Source: CAWBJO01 sp963789175 (GTDB taxonomy: Bacteria > Pseudomonadota > Alphaproteobacteria > Rhizobiales > Aestuariivirgaceae). From it: 64,000 bases of DNA. Location of the stretch: the NCBI GenBank assembly GCA_963789175.1, contig CAWBJO010000009.1:186001-250000 (forward strand), written 5' to 3'. Positions 17,641 through 26,457 of this stretch are shown here, one piece after another. The translations under genes and the position numbers were made by a program. Within the stretch, counting starts at the first letter, position 1. Every line of letters begins with the position of its first letter. Under the pieces are notes generated by a model, which was given only the letters and a program-made list of their open reading frames with translations, was not told where the DNA came from and ran no database searches.

Positions 17641-18602
17641 GTCGCGACGAGCACTTCGGCGGCTTCCGAATTGGCGTGTTTCCAGACGAAGTCGAGAAAC
17701 ACGCCGGCCGAAAGGGATTGCATGGGGGCGGGCAGCGAGATCGCGAATATGTCCACCTGGGCTTCGGGCGGCGGTGGCATCAGCTGCCAAAGGTTGCCCG
17801 ATGCAATATCCAGCTCCAGGAACTCGCGCGGCAGGATGGCGATGGCGGCGCCGAGCAAAACCATTCGTTTCACTTCGTTGGGATCGAGCGACAGCCCGAC
17901 GCAACTCTTTCCCCAGCCATGCATGTTCCTGAACTGGCGGACCGGCTCGGCTTCCATCTCGCCAAGCAGGATGAACTGCTCCTTGGCCAGCACCGCCGGG
18001 TCGCTGACGGTGCGGCCGAACAAGGGATGCCGCCGTCCACACAGCGGCACGTTCTGCTCCCGGTAGAGAAGCGAATAGGAGAGCTTCTCGTTCTTGGACT
18101 TGATGGGCCCGATGCCGATGTCGGCGCTGCGATCGACGACCATGTCCTCGAGACAGGCCGGCGGCACGACATCGATCAGCACCTCGCAGTGGGGATAGGC
18201 GCGGCAGAAGCTCGCCAGGGCAGAATCGAGCGCCGGGCAAACGATGTCGCCCACCGAAACCAGCCGCAAATGGAGAAAGTTGGCATTGTCCATCTGGCGC
18301 AGCTGGGACGGAATCTCCTCGAGCTCCGTGATGAATTCGCGGCAGATTTCCCAGACGTAGTGGCCCTGCTGGGTAAGCTCGAACCCGGTAGGACCGCGCT
18401 GGCAGAGAACCACTCCGAGGAAGTCTTCCAGCCGCTTCAGGGCACTGCTCACGGTCGGCTGCTGACGCGACATGGCGCCCGCGGCGCGGCTGACGCCGCC
18501 CGAACCGGCGATCTCGGCGAATACCTTGAGCAGGTTCCAGTCGAGGTTCCTCACAAACCTCGATTTTCTGTCGTCCTTGCGATCCGAACCATAATACCGC
18601 AC
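17637..18602 (-). CDS. LysR-type transcriptional regulator
   Basis: The 321-residue protein has an N-terminal winged helix-turn-helix (DWNLLKVFAEIAGSGGVSRA followed by QQPTVSSALKRLED) and a two-subdomain effector-binding region. The GTG at 18602 is preferred because an AGGGAG site stands 7 bp upstream; earlier in-frame starts would add an unusual leader. It lies tail to tail with amidohydrolase copy 2. LysR proteins usually regulate neighbouring catabolic operons in response to a pathway compound, so it is the natural candidate for binding the repeated AT-rich core in the two divergent promoters. Confidence 0.85.
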   Translation of the reverse strand: MRYYGSDRKDDRKSRFVRNLDWNLLKVFAEIAGSGGVSRAAGAMSRQQPTVSSALKRLEDFLGVVLCQRGPTGFELTQQGHYVWEICREFITELEEIPSQLRQMDNANFLHLRLVSVGDIVCPALDSALASFCRAYPHCEVLIDVVPPACLEDMVVDRSADIGIGPIKSKNEKLSYSLLYREQNVPLCGRRHPLFGRTVSDPAVLAKEQFILLGEMEAEPVRQFRNMHGWGKSCVGLSLDPNEVKRMVLLGAAIAILPREFLELDIASGNLWQLMPPPPEAQVDIFAISLPAPMQSLSAGVFLDFVWKHANSEAAEVLVAT

Positions 18603-18832
18603 TGACAATCTCCCTGCGGAAATACTGACATAGGCGCGATCCGAGTGGTAGCCGTTTCTCGTCAAGCGACGGAAATGGACGCGCCGCACCGAAATGGCCG
18701 CGCAGGTTTCCGCAACCATTGCCGACGTCAATGTGAATCAAAGGAAAATCCATTGTTTACGCGCCGGTCGAACGGTCATAGAAGTTTCGCCGCCAACCGT
18801 CGGACAAACCGGACAGCAGGCGGGGATTGAGG

Positions 18833-19609
18833 ATGGAGGGGTTCGACTTTTCCGGGCAGACGGTGCTCGTCACCGGCGCCAGCAGCGGCATCGGCTTCGC
18901 CATCGCCCGCGGCTTTGCTCTGGCCAAGGCCAACCTGACCATCCTCGCCATCGATGCCGGCGTCGTGGATGCCGGTCGCCGCATCTCCGAGGAATGCGGG
19001 CGCAAGATCGCAGCGATCCAATGCGACGTCGCGGACGGCAAGGCGGTGGCCGCCAACCTCGCCCGCTTCACGAACATCGACGTCCTGATCCACAATGCCG
19101 GCCTCGAGCTCGTCACGCCGATCGAGGACCCGCACGAAAAGGTGGAATCCGATTTCAAGCGGGTGATCGACGTAAACCTTATGGGCTCGTTCTACGTCAC
19201 CCGGCAGGCGCTCAGCCGCATGCCCGACGGGTCGCGGATCGTCTACACGGCATCAACCTATGCCAAGAGCGCGGTTGCATTGATGAACGCCTATTGCGCA
19301 TCCAAGCACGGGCTTCTCGGCATGATGCGCTCGCTCGCATTCGAGCTCGGCCACCGAAGGATCAGCGTGAACGCCGTGTGCCCTGGCTGGGTGAAGACCG
19401 ATCAGTCGATGCGATCGGTCAAGGCGATCGCCGCGCAGACGAAGCGAAACCTCGAAGACCTGACTGTGGAACTCCTGAGCAAGCAGGCGATGAGCGGAAT
19501 GCTCGTTCCCGACGACGTCGTCGGCGCCTATCTCTTCCTCGCGTCAAAATACGCCAAGGACATCACCGGGCAGACGCTGCACGTCGACCGCGGCGAGTTC
19601 ATGGACTGA
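18833..19609 (+). CDS. Short-chain dehydrogenase/reductase
   Basis: This 258-residue classical SDR has the cofactor motif TGASSGIG near the N-terminus, the NAG strand (IHNAGLELV), a catalytic serine region (VYTASTYA) and YCASK, followed by the PGWVKTD loop. The ATG at 18833 begins MEGFDFSGQTVLVTG; a TTG two codons earlier is less likely. It is divergent from the LysR gene across 230 bp. The substrate is unknown, but position and direction suggest membership of the same catabolic neighbourhood. Confidence 0.85.
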   Translation: MEGFDFSGQTVLVTGASSGIGFAIARGFALAKANLTILAIDAGVVDAGRRISEECGRKIAAIQCDVADGKAVAANLARFTNIDVLIHNAGLELVTPIEDPHEKVESDFKRVIDVNLMGSFYVTRQALSRMPDGSRIVYTASTYAKSAVALMNAYCASKHGLLGMMRSLAFELGHRRISVNAVCPGWVKTDQSMRSVKAIAAQTKRNLEDLTVELLSKQAMSGMLVPDDVVGAYLFLASKYAKDITGQTLHVDRGEFMD

Positions 19610-19626
19610 GCGTCAAGGCGCCGACC

Positions 19627-20274
19627 TCAACCCCGCTTCGCGATCACCATGTGAGCAGCCTTCTCCGAAACCACGTGCTCGGTCACGCCGTAGCCGAGCG
19701 ACGGCAGATCGATACCGGCAAAGAGCGCTTCACCGCCGCCGAGGAGGACCGGCGACACCACGACGTGCATCTGGTCGATAAGCCGTGCAGTCAGATACTG
19801 CCGGATCACGGCCGCCCCGCCGCCGACCCGGACGTCCTTGCCTTTGGCGGCTTTCCTGGCGCGTTCGAGCGCAGCGTCGATCCCGTCGGTCACGAAATGG
19901 AACACCGTGCCGCCCTCCATCTCCACGGACGGCCGGGGATGGTGGGTGAGGACATAGACGGGCACGTGATAGGGCGGGTTCTTTCCCCACCAGCCCTTCC
20001 ATGACTCGTCGGGCCATGGACCGCGCACCGGCCCGAACATGTTGCGGCCTAGAATCCAGGCTCCTATACCGGCGAAGCCGCGCGCGGCAAATTCGTCGTC
20101 GACCCCGGTCGTTCCCTGATCCTTGCCGAACATCCGTTGAAACGTGCGCGTCGGATAGAACCATTCGTGCAGGCCGGCACCGCCCTTGCCCAACGGATGG
20201 TCGAGGCTCTGGTCGGGACCGGCTCCATAGCCATCGAGGGAAATTGCGAATGCGTGAACGCGCAGCTTCGACAT
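19627..20274 (-). CDS. Dihydrofolate reductase-like / RibD C-terminal domain protein
   Basis: This 215-residue single-domain reductase of the RibD C-terminal/DHFR-like family starts MSKLRVHAFAISLDGYGAG and has the GRNMFGPVRG and GGGAAVIRQYL stretches that bind NADPH. Stand-alone members are common in soil bacteria and usually lack a proven physiological role. It converges with the SDR gene and is divergent from the LysE-like gene. Nothing ties it closely to the surrounding pathway. Confidence 0.85.
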   Translation of the reverse strand: MSKLRVHAFAISLDGYGAGPDQSLDHPLGKGGAGLHEWFYPTRTFQRMFGKDQGTTGVDDEFAARGFAGIGAWILGRNMFGPVRGPWPDESWKGWWGKNPPYHVPVYVLTHHPRPSVEMEGGTVFHFVTDGIDAALERARKAAKGKDVRVGGGAAVIRQYLTARLIDQMHVVVSPVLLGGGEALFAGIDLPSLGYGVTEHVVSEKAAHMVIAKRG

Positions 20275-20377
20275 GATCCACGTCCTTTCCGGATTCTCTA
20301 TTGTCTATATGCACCACTTGTCGCATGCCAGCCAAAGCTCCCTGCCCTAAGATCGAATCCTCGACCGGGACGCAAAA

Positions 20378-20974
20378 ATGGAAAATCTGCTCAGTTTCAT
20401 CGTGGCGAACTTCGCCCTCACCGGAAGTCCGGGACCGAACACGCTGAGCCTCGCGGCGGCCGGCGCCGCGTTCGGCTTTCGGCGCAGCCTGGCCTTCATG
20501 ACGGGTCTCACGGCGGGCATGGTCGGCGTCATGGCGGTGGTCGCCACCGGAATCGCCGCCGCGGTGGCCGCGGTGCCGGGAGTCATGCCGGTCCTGCTCG
20601 TCAGCGCGATGGCATACTTCGCCTATCTCGCCTACCGTATCGCAACCGCGCCGCCGCCCGCCACCGTTCAGGCCGACCATGGCCGCAACCCCTCCTTTGC
20701 CGCCGGGGTCCTCCAGTGCTTCATCAACCCGAAGGCCTATGCAGCCATCGCAGCCCTGTTCTCCGGTTTCGTCCTGGTCCGGGACCGGGTCGATCTCGAC
20801 GCGGCGGCAAAAATCGCGCTGACGGTCGCGATCATCCTGGTCGTCAACATCGTCTGGCTTTTGAGCGGGGCGGCGCTCACCCGCCTTTTTCAGGATCCGC
20901 GGTCCAACCGGATCCTCAATCTGAGCTTCGCGGCGGCCCTCGTCGCCTCGGTGGTTCTTGCCTTCCTGATCTGA
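20378..20974 (+). CDS. LysE/RhtB family exporter
   Basis: The 198-residue protein has about six hydrophobic segments and the LysE-family signature near the N-terminus (TGSPGPNTLSLAAAGAAFG), plus the FINPKAYA motif of the middle helices. Members export amino acids or related small metabolites across the inner membrane. In a locus that may release amino acids from imported precursors, an efflux valve would make sense, but that link is inference. It stands alone, 200 bp ahead of the second polyamine-type transporter. Confidence 0.86.
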   Translation: MENLLSFIVANFALTGSPGPNTLSLAAAGAAFGFRRSLAFMTGLTAGMVGVMAVVATGIAAAVAAVPGVMPVLLVSAMAYFAYLAYRIATAPPPATVQADHGRNPSFAAGVLQCFINPKAYAAIAALFSGFVLVRDRVDLDAAAKIALTVAIILVVNIVWLLSGAALTRLFQDPRSNRILNLSFAAALVASVVLAFLI

Positions 20975-21008
20975 CGGGGCATCGAGGAAAGCTTCGCCGT
21001 GCGCACCG

Positions 21009-21037
21009 TTGACATCGGTTGAACCGTCCCTTTAGAT
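21009..21037 (+). promoter_or_regulatory. Possible sigma-70-type promoter of second polyamine-type transporter operon
   Basis: A perfect -35 box TTGACA at 21009-21014 is followed after 17 bp by TTAGAT at 21032-21037, a poor -10. Weak -10 boxes after a good TTGACA are common in alphaproteobacteria. It lies about 140 bp upstream of the binding-protein ATG, in the only gap before this operon. Confidence 0.4.
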
Positions 21038-21174
21038 CGCAACCTTCAGATATCCCGAGCGACTGTCCAGGGAAGACCGGAGCATGCCCTGCCCATTCGT
21101 CTGCCAGGATATCGGCAAGGCACCCTCGTCGGGGACATACAAGAAACGCCAACAGTCAATCCAGGGAGAGTAAG

Positions 21175-22461
21175 ATGAAAAAAGCACGCGGAAATCCGAC
21201 TAACTCTACGATATCCAGACGCTCGGTCCTCAAGGGCGGCGCGGCCCTCGCCGGCGCCACGGCCATCACCGGCTTTCCGACGGTGTGGGCGCAGACCCTG
21301 AAGGACGTGACGCTCGTCCATACGGGCATGTCCTATTCGACGGTCGCCGACATCGCGCGGCAGGCCAGCCAGGACCTCGGCTTCAAGGTGGAAATGTCGG
21401 TCGTCGACCATCCCGGGCTCACCAACCGCATGGTCAACGATCCGAAGTCGATCGACATCGCCGACATGGAGATCTGGCAGAGCAAGATCATCATTCCCCA
21501 GGGCGTGACGCAGGCGGTCGAAATCGCAAAGATCAAGAACTGGAGCGACCTCACGCCGCTCTACACCGAAGGCAAGTTCGCCGGGCAGGAAGTCTCCCGG
21601 CAGGGCGACTCCCCGTTCGAGTTCATGTACCGCGACGCGAAGGACGGAAAATTCGCGACCGGACCCACCGAATGGGCGAGCTTCTGCCCCGGCGTCTACA
21701 ACGCCGACACGCTGGGCATCCGCCCCGACCTCGTCGGGCGTCCGGTTGACAGCTGGGCCGATCTCATCTCGCCCGACTTCAAGGGCAAGGCGGCGATCCA
21801 GAACATTCCGACCATCGGCATCATGGACGCCATCATGGCGTTCGAAGCCGCCGGCGCCGTCAAGTACGTCGACAAGGGCAACCCGACCAAGGAAGAGCTC
21901 GAGCAGACGATCGCCAAGCTCATCGAGTTGAAGAAGGCCGGGCATTTCCGCGCCCTGTGGAACACGTTCGACGAATCCGTCAACCTGATGGCAGCCGGCG
22001 AAGTCGTCATCCAGTCGATGTGGTCGCCCGCCGTCACCGCCGTCCAGGCGCAGAACGTGAAATGCACCTATCAGCCGCTCAAGGAAGGCTACCGCGGCTG
22101 GGGCAACGGCCTCGGCCTCATGGCGCACCTGGAAGGCGTGAAGCTCGACGCGGCCTATGAGTACCTCAATTGGTACAATGCCGGCTGGGTCGGCGGTTTC
22201 ATCGCCAAGCAGGGCTACTACAGCGCCAATCCGACCACCGCCAAGGCGGCACTGACGGAGAACGAGCGCGGCTTCTTCTACGAGGGCAAGGCGGCGACGG
22301 GCGACATCACCAGCCCGTCCGGCTCGAAGACCAACTCGGCGGGCGACGTGCGCGACGGCGGTTCATACGAGGATCGCTTCTCCAAGGTCGCCGTGTGGAA
22401 CAACCTCATGGACGAGGCCGAGCTGCTGTTCGCCAAGTGGAACGAGTTCAGCGCCTCCTGA
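21175..22461 (+). CDS. Periplasmic substrate-binding protein, polyamine type, second system
   Basis: The 428-residue protein has a twin-arginine signal (ISRRSVLKGGAAL) and likely cleavage at VWAQ. The mature part is a PotD-like two-lobe binder with an early DMEIWQSK segment and a later MWSPAVTAV. The ATG at 21175 is backed by a GGGAGAG ribosome site; in-frame sequence upstream lacks such support. It is the first gene of a complete importer operon that runs into the cyclic-amide hydrolase genes, so its ligand is probably the substrate of those enzymes rather than a plain polyamine. Confidence 0.87.
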   Translation: MKKARGNPTNSTISRRSVLKGGAALAGATAITGFPTVWAQTLKDVTLVHTGMSYSTVADIARQASQDLGFKVEMSVVDHPGLTNRMVNDPKSIDIADMEIWQSKIIIPQGVTQAVEIAKIKNWSDLTPLYTEGKFAGQEVSRQGDSPFEFMYRDAKDGKFATGPTEWASFCPGVYNADTLGIRPDLVGRPVDSWADLISPDFKGKAAIQNIPTIGIMDAIMAFEAAGAVKYVDKGNPTKEELEQTIAKLIELKKAGHFRALWNTFDESVNLMAAGEVVIQSMWSPAVTAVQAQNVKCTYQPLKEGYRGWGNGLGLMAHLEGVKLDAAYEYLNWYNAGWVGGFIAKQGYYSANPTTAKAALTENERGFFYEGKAATGDITSPSGSKTNSAGDVRDGGSYEDRFSKVAVWNNLMDEAELLFAKWNEFSAS

Positions 22462-22550
22462 GCGACAGGCACATCGGACGGTAGCGGCCCCACGACGCCG
22501 CTGCCGTCCATGGCTCTCTGGCGCGCGGCGAAACCGACTGTCCGGCTTAG

Positions 22551-23432
22551 ATGATGGCTTCCCCACCGGTAGCAAAGAAATCGTCGATCCTGACCTACCT
22601 GCAGGTGACGCCGCTCACGGTGGTGCTGTTCCTGTTCTTCGTCATTCCCGTCGTGCTCGTGGTGATCGTCAGCTTCCTGCGATACCAGATGCTGGTCGGC
22701 ATCGTGCCCGAGTTCTCGATCAAGAACTACGTCGACCTGCTGTCGAGCCGGACGACCTGGGCCCTCTACCTCTCGACCGTCAAGTTCACCTTCATCGTGC
22801 TCGTCATCACCTTCGTGCTCGGCTTCTGGATCGCCTATTTCCTGGTCTTCCACGTCCGCAACCTGCTAACGGCGATCGGCCTGTTCCTTCTGTGCACGAT
22901 CCCGTTCTGGACGTCGAACATCATCCGCATGATCTCGTGGCGGCCGGTGCTCGGACGCGAAGGGCTGATCAACAGCGGTCTCCAGAACCTGGGAGTGATC
23001 GACCAGCCGCTGGACTGGCTGCTGTTCTCGAACTTCTCGGTGGTCGTTGCCTATGTCCACCTGTTCACCCTGTTCATGATCGTGCCGATCTTCAATTCCA
23101 TGGCGAGGATCGACAAGTCATTGCTCGAGGCGGCGGTGGACGGCGGCGCGACGCGCTGGGGCGTCGTGTGGAACGTCGTCCTGCCGCTTTCGAAGACGGG
23201 AATCGCGCTGGGCTCGCTGTTCGTGGTCACACTGGTGATGAGCGACTTCTTCGTGGTGTCGGTCATGAGCGGCGGCATGCTGGGCTCGGCCACGTCCGGC
23301 ATCTTCAACGACCTACAGTTCCTGAACTATCCGCGGGCGGCGGCGAACGCGGTCATCCTGCTCATCGTCGTCCTGCTCATCGCCGCCTCGATCTTCCGGC
23401 TCGTCGACGTGCGCAAGGAACTGGTGAGATAG
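22551..23432 (+). CDS. ABC transporter permease, polyamine type (PotB-like), second system
   Basis: This 293-residue membrane protein has about six transmembrane segments and an EAA loop (EAAVDGGATRWGVVWNVV). Two adjacent ATG codons open the frame; 22551 is used. It lies 89 bp after the binding protein and two bases before the next permease, the normal order of this transporter family. Confidence 0.87.
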   Translation: MMASPPVAKKSSILTYLQVTPLTVVLFLFFVIPVVLVVIVSFLRYQMLVGIVPEFSIKNYVDLLSSRTTWALYLSTVKFTFIVLVITFVLGFWIAYFLVFHVRNLLTAIGLFLLCTIPFWTSNIIRMISWRPVLGREGLINSGLQNLGVIDQPLDWLLFSNFSVVVAYVHLFTLFMIVPIFNSMARIDKSLLEAAVDGGATRWGVVWNVVLPLSKTGIALGSLFVVTLVMSDFFVVSVMSGGMLGSATSGIFNDLQFLNYPRAAANAVILLIVVLLIAASIFRLVDVRKELVR

Positions 23433-23434
23433 GC

Positions 23435-24268
23435 ATGGCGGCAGCGCATTCATACGGCCCGCGACCGTGGACGTTCTACGTCCTGGCGATGCTGTTCACC
23501 CTGTTCGTCATCTTTCTCTACGGACCGATGATCGCCGTCGTGGTCCTGTCGTTCCAGGGGCCGTCCGCATCCCTCGTGTTCCCGCTGCGCGATCCATCGC
23601 TGATGTGGTTCGACGAGCTGTTCAGCCCGCGGCGCACCGGCGACGTGGTCGGCGCGTTCTCGCGCTCGCTGCCGCTGGCCGTCATGGTGATGCTGCTGAC
23701 GGTGCTCATCTCAGTGACGGCGGGGTTCGCGTTCCGCAGGCGCTTCAAGGGATCGACCCTCATCTTCTACATGGCGATCGCCAGCCTCATCGTCCCCGGA
23801 CTCGTGCTGTCGATCGGGACGTTGGTGTCGTTCCGGTATCTCGGCCTGTCGGCGGCGTGGTACAGCTCGGCGCTAGGCGCGCATCTGTCGTGGTCGCTGC
23901 CCTTCGGGCTCCTGATCATGTTCGCCGTGCTGGGCCGGCTCGACCCGTCCTACGAGGAAGCCGGTCACGATCTCGGCGCCAGCCGCTGGCAGACCGTCAA
24001 GGAAATCATCATCCCGATCGTCTTTCCCGGCATCATCGCCGTCGCGCTGTTCGGCTTCACCCTGTCCTACGACGAGTTTCCCCGAAGCTGGCTCACGGTC
24101 GGCACCAAGAACACGCTGCCGCTCGAAATATGGACCATGACGACCAACGTCACCTCGCCGGCGCTCTACGCGCTCGGGACGGTCACTACCGTCGTCTCGC
24201 TGATCATCATCGTGATCGCGCTCGCATCGATCGCAATCATTCAACGCAGGCGTTCCGGAAGAGCATGA
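23435..24268 (+). CDS. ABC transporter permease, polyamine type (PotC-like), second system
   Basis: The 277-residue permease starts MAAAHSYGPRPW and has about six membrane segments and the EAA loop YEEAGHDLGASRWQTV. The ATG at 23435 follows directly on the PotB-like stop; upstream in-frame sequence is only the shadow of that gene. Its stop overlaps the ATPase start by 4 bp (ATGA), showing translational coupling. It forms the inner-membrane channel with the PotB-like protein. Confidence 0.87.
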   Translation: MAAAHSYGPRPWTFYVLAMLFTLFVIFLYGPMIAVVVLSFQGPSASLVFPLRDPSLMWFDELFSPRRTGDVVGAFSRSLPLAVMVMLLTVLISVTAGFAFRRRFKGSTLIFYMAIASLIVPGLVLSIGTLVSFRYLGLSAAWYSSALGAHLSWSLPFGLLIMFAVLGRLDPSYEEAGHDLGASRWQTVKEIIIPIVFPGIIAVALFGFTLSYDEFPRSWLTVGTKNTLPLEIWTMTTNVTSPALYALGTVTTVVSLIIIVIALASIAIIQRRRSGRA

Positions 24269-25458
24269 ACAAGGATCAGGGACCACGCGCCGCGAAGGCC
24301 CCGGCCGCAAAGGCCGACCATGCGACGAGCGACATCCGGCTCGTCGAATTATCGAAGAGGTTCGGCAATACCTACGCGGTCCAGAACATCAACCTCACGA
24401 TACCGCAGGGAACCTACTGCTGCCTGCTTGGGCCGTCGGGCTGCGGAAAGACGACGATCCTGCGGATGATCGCCGGCCATGAAACGCCGACGTCGGGCGA
24501 GATCTACATCGGCGACCAGATGGTGGTCGGGCTGCCGCCGGTGGAGCGCGGCACGGCGATGATGTTCCAGAACTACGCCCTCTTCCCGCATCTCAACATC
24601 CTCGACAACGTCGCCTTCTACCTGAAGATGCGCGGCGTCGGGAAGGACGAGCGCCGGCAGCGGTCGGAAGCGATGCTGCGGCGCGTGCAGCTCGATACGC
24701 TCAAGGATCGGATGCCGGCGCAGCTGTCCGGCGGACAGCAGCAGCGCGTGGCGCTGGCCCGCTCCCTCATCACCAATCCGAAGGTCCTGCTGCTCGACGA
24801 ACCTCTCTCGGCGCTCGACGAGTTCCTGCGGCTGCGCATGCGCGGCGAGCTGAAGAGCCTGCAGAGCGAGCTCGGCATCACCTTCGTGCACGTGACGCAC
24901 ACGCAGCCGGAGGCGATCGCGCTTGCCGACACCGTCGTCGTCATGGATACCGGCCGCATCGACCAGGCCGACACCGCCAACGTGATCTTCAACCGGCCGC
25001 GCACGCCGTACGTGGCGCGGTTCATGGGCGGCCAGAACGTGCTCACCGGAACGGTGGAGACCACGAGCGGCGGTGCGATCAGGATGAAGACCGCCGCCGG
25101 AGCGGTCCTCGAAGCGCCGGCTTCCGACGGTCGGCCGACGAAGGGCCAGGCGATGTCGGTGGCGATCCGCCGCGACCGCATCAAGCTTCGCAAGCACGGC
25201 AAGGATGGCGCGGCACCCGGCGTGAACGAGATCTCCGGCACGGTGGAAGCCGTCGAATACCAGGGCAGCTACGTCAAGGTGAAGGTCGATCTCGGCGGCG
25301 GCGCGTTCGTGGCGAACGTCTCCGACGGAGACTATTTCGCCGACCCGCTCGGGAGCGGCGACCGCGTGACGGCGAGCTGGAACGCCGCGGACGTGAACGT
25401 GCTCACGAAGGTGGACGTCGGCGATGCCGGCGACCCGTACATGGACGCCATGCACTAG
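24265..25458 (+). CDS. ABC transporter ATP-binding protein, polyamine type (PotA-like), second system
   Basis: The 397-residue ATPase has Walker A GPSGCGKTT, Q-loop FQNYALFPH, signature LSGGQQQRVALARS, Walker B VLLLDEPLSALDE and a C-terminal TOBE domain. A 20-residue Ala/Lys-rich leader precedes the ATPase core. The ATG overlaps the PotC-like stop. It completes a self-contained importer, unlike the first system whose ATPase is detached. The nitrilase-family gene follows after 39 bp and is probably co-transcribed. Confidence 0.88.
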   Translation: MNKDQGPRAAKAPAAKADHATSDIRLVELSKRFGNTYAVQNINLTIPQGTYCCLLGPSGCGKTTILRMIAGHETPTSGEIYIGDQMVVGLPPVERGTAMMFQNYALFPHLNILDNVAFYLKMRGVGKDERRQRSEAMLRRVQLDTLKDRMPAQLSGGQQQRVALARSLITNPKVLLLDEPLSALDEFLRLRMRGELKSLQSELGITFVHVTHTQPEAIALADTVVVMDTGRIDQADTANVIFNRPRTPYVARFMGGQNVLTGTVETTSGGAIRMKTAAGAVLEAPASDGRPTKGQAMSVAIRRDRIKLRKHGKDGAAPGVNEISGTVEAVEYQGSYVKVKVDLGGGAFVANVSDGDYFADPLGSGDRVTASWNAADVNVLTKVDVGDAGDPYMDAMH

Positions 25459-25497
25459 AAGGACAGATGGCGAAAGGGCAAGGACGAGGAGACTGCC

Positions 25498-26445
25498 ATG
25501 GCCCGGATCGTTCATGCAGCTGCGGCCCAGATGGGGCCGATCGCGAAGTCGGAGACACGCGAGCACGCGGTGGAGCGGCTGATCGCCCTCATGCGCGAGG
25601 CGAAGGGCAAGGGAGCGGAGCTCGTCGTCTTCACCGAGCTCGCCTTGACCACCTTCTTTCCGCGCTGGCTGATCGACGACGAAGCCGACCTCGATCGCTA
25701 CTACGAACGGGACATGCCGGGGCCGGCGACCCGACCGCTCTTCGACGAAGCGAAGAAACTCGGCGTCGGCTTCTATCTCGGCTATGCGGAACTCATCGTG
25801 GAGAAGGGTGCCAGGCGGCGCTTCAACACGTCTATCCTGGTCGGACGGAACGGCGACATCATCGGCAAGTACCGCAAGGTGCACCTGCCGGGACATTCCG
25901 AGCCGCAGCCCGATCGCGTCCACCAGCATCTGGAGAAGCGCTATTTCGAACCTGGAAACCTGGGCTTCGGGGTGTGGCGCGGCTTCGGCGGCGTGATCGG
26001 CATGTGCATCTGCAACGACCGGCGCTGGCCCGAGACCTACCGGGTCATGGGCCTGCAGGGAGTGGAGATGGTGCTGCTCGGATACAACACGCCCTTCGAC
26101 CATACCGGGCATCCGGACATCGACGGCTTGACGCAATTCCACAATCATCTTTCCATGCAGGCCGGCGCGTATCAGAATTCCACCTGGGTGGTCGGCACCG
26201 CGAAATGCGGCACCGAGGAAGGATCGAAAATGCTGGGCCAGAGCGTGATCATCGCGCCGTCGGGAGAAATCGTCGCACAGGCCGTCTCGCTCGAGGACGA
26301 AATCATCACGGCGCGGTGCGACCTCGACCTTGGAAAGCGCTATCGCGAGACCATCTTCAATTTTGCCAAGCATCGCGAACCGGAATCCTATCGGCTGATC
26401 GTCGAGCGCAAGGGTGCCGTTCCGCCGCCTGAAATCGCAAGCTAA
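25498..26445 (+). CDS. N-carbamoyl-D-amino acid hydrolase-like nitrilase superfamily enzyme
   Basis: The 315-residue protein has the nitrilase triad at E47 (FTEL), K127 (YRKVHLPG) and C172 (MCICNDRRWPE). These are the same positions as in Agrobacterium N-carbamoyl-D-amino acid amidohydrolase (E47, K127, C172), and the CNDRRWPE motif and length agree. The reaction would be hydrolysis of an N-carbamoyl compound to the free amine, CO2 and ammonia in the cytoplasm. It directly precedes a dihydropyrimidinase, the enzyme that would supply the carbamoyl substrate by opening a hydantoin or dihydropyrimidine ring. Confidence 0.87.
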   Translation: MARIVHAAAAQMGPIAKSETREHAVERLIALMREAKGKGAELVVFTELALTTFFPRWLIDDEADLDRYYERDMPGPATRPLFDEAKKLGVGFYLGYAELIVEKGARRRFNTSILVGRNGDIIGKYRKVHLPGHSEPQPDRVHQHLEKRYFEPGNLGFGVWRGFGGVIGMCICNDRRWPETYRVMGLQGVEMVLLGYNTPFDHTGHPDIDGLTQFHNHLSMQAGAYQNSTWVVGTAKCGTEEGSKMLGQSVIIAPSGEIVAQAVSLEDEIITARCDLDLGKRYRETIFNFAKHREPESYRLIVERKGAVPPPEIAS

Positions 26446-26457
26446 AGGGAGGTATCG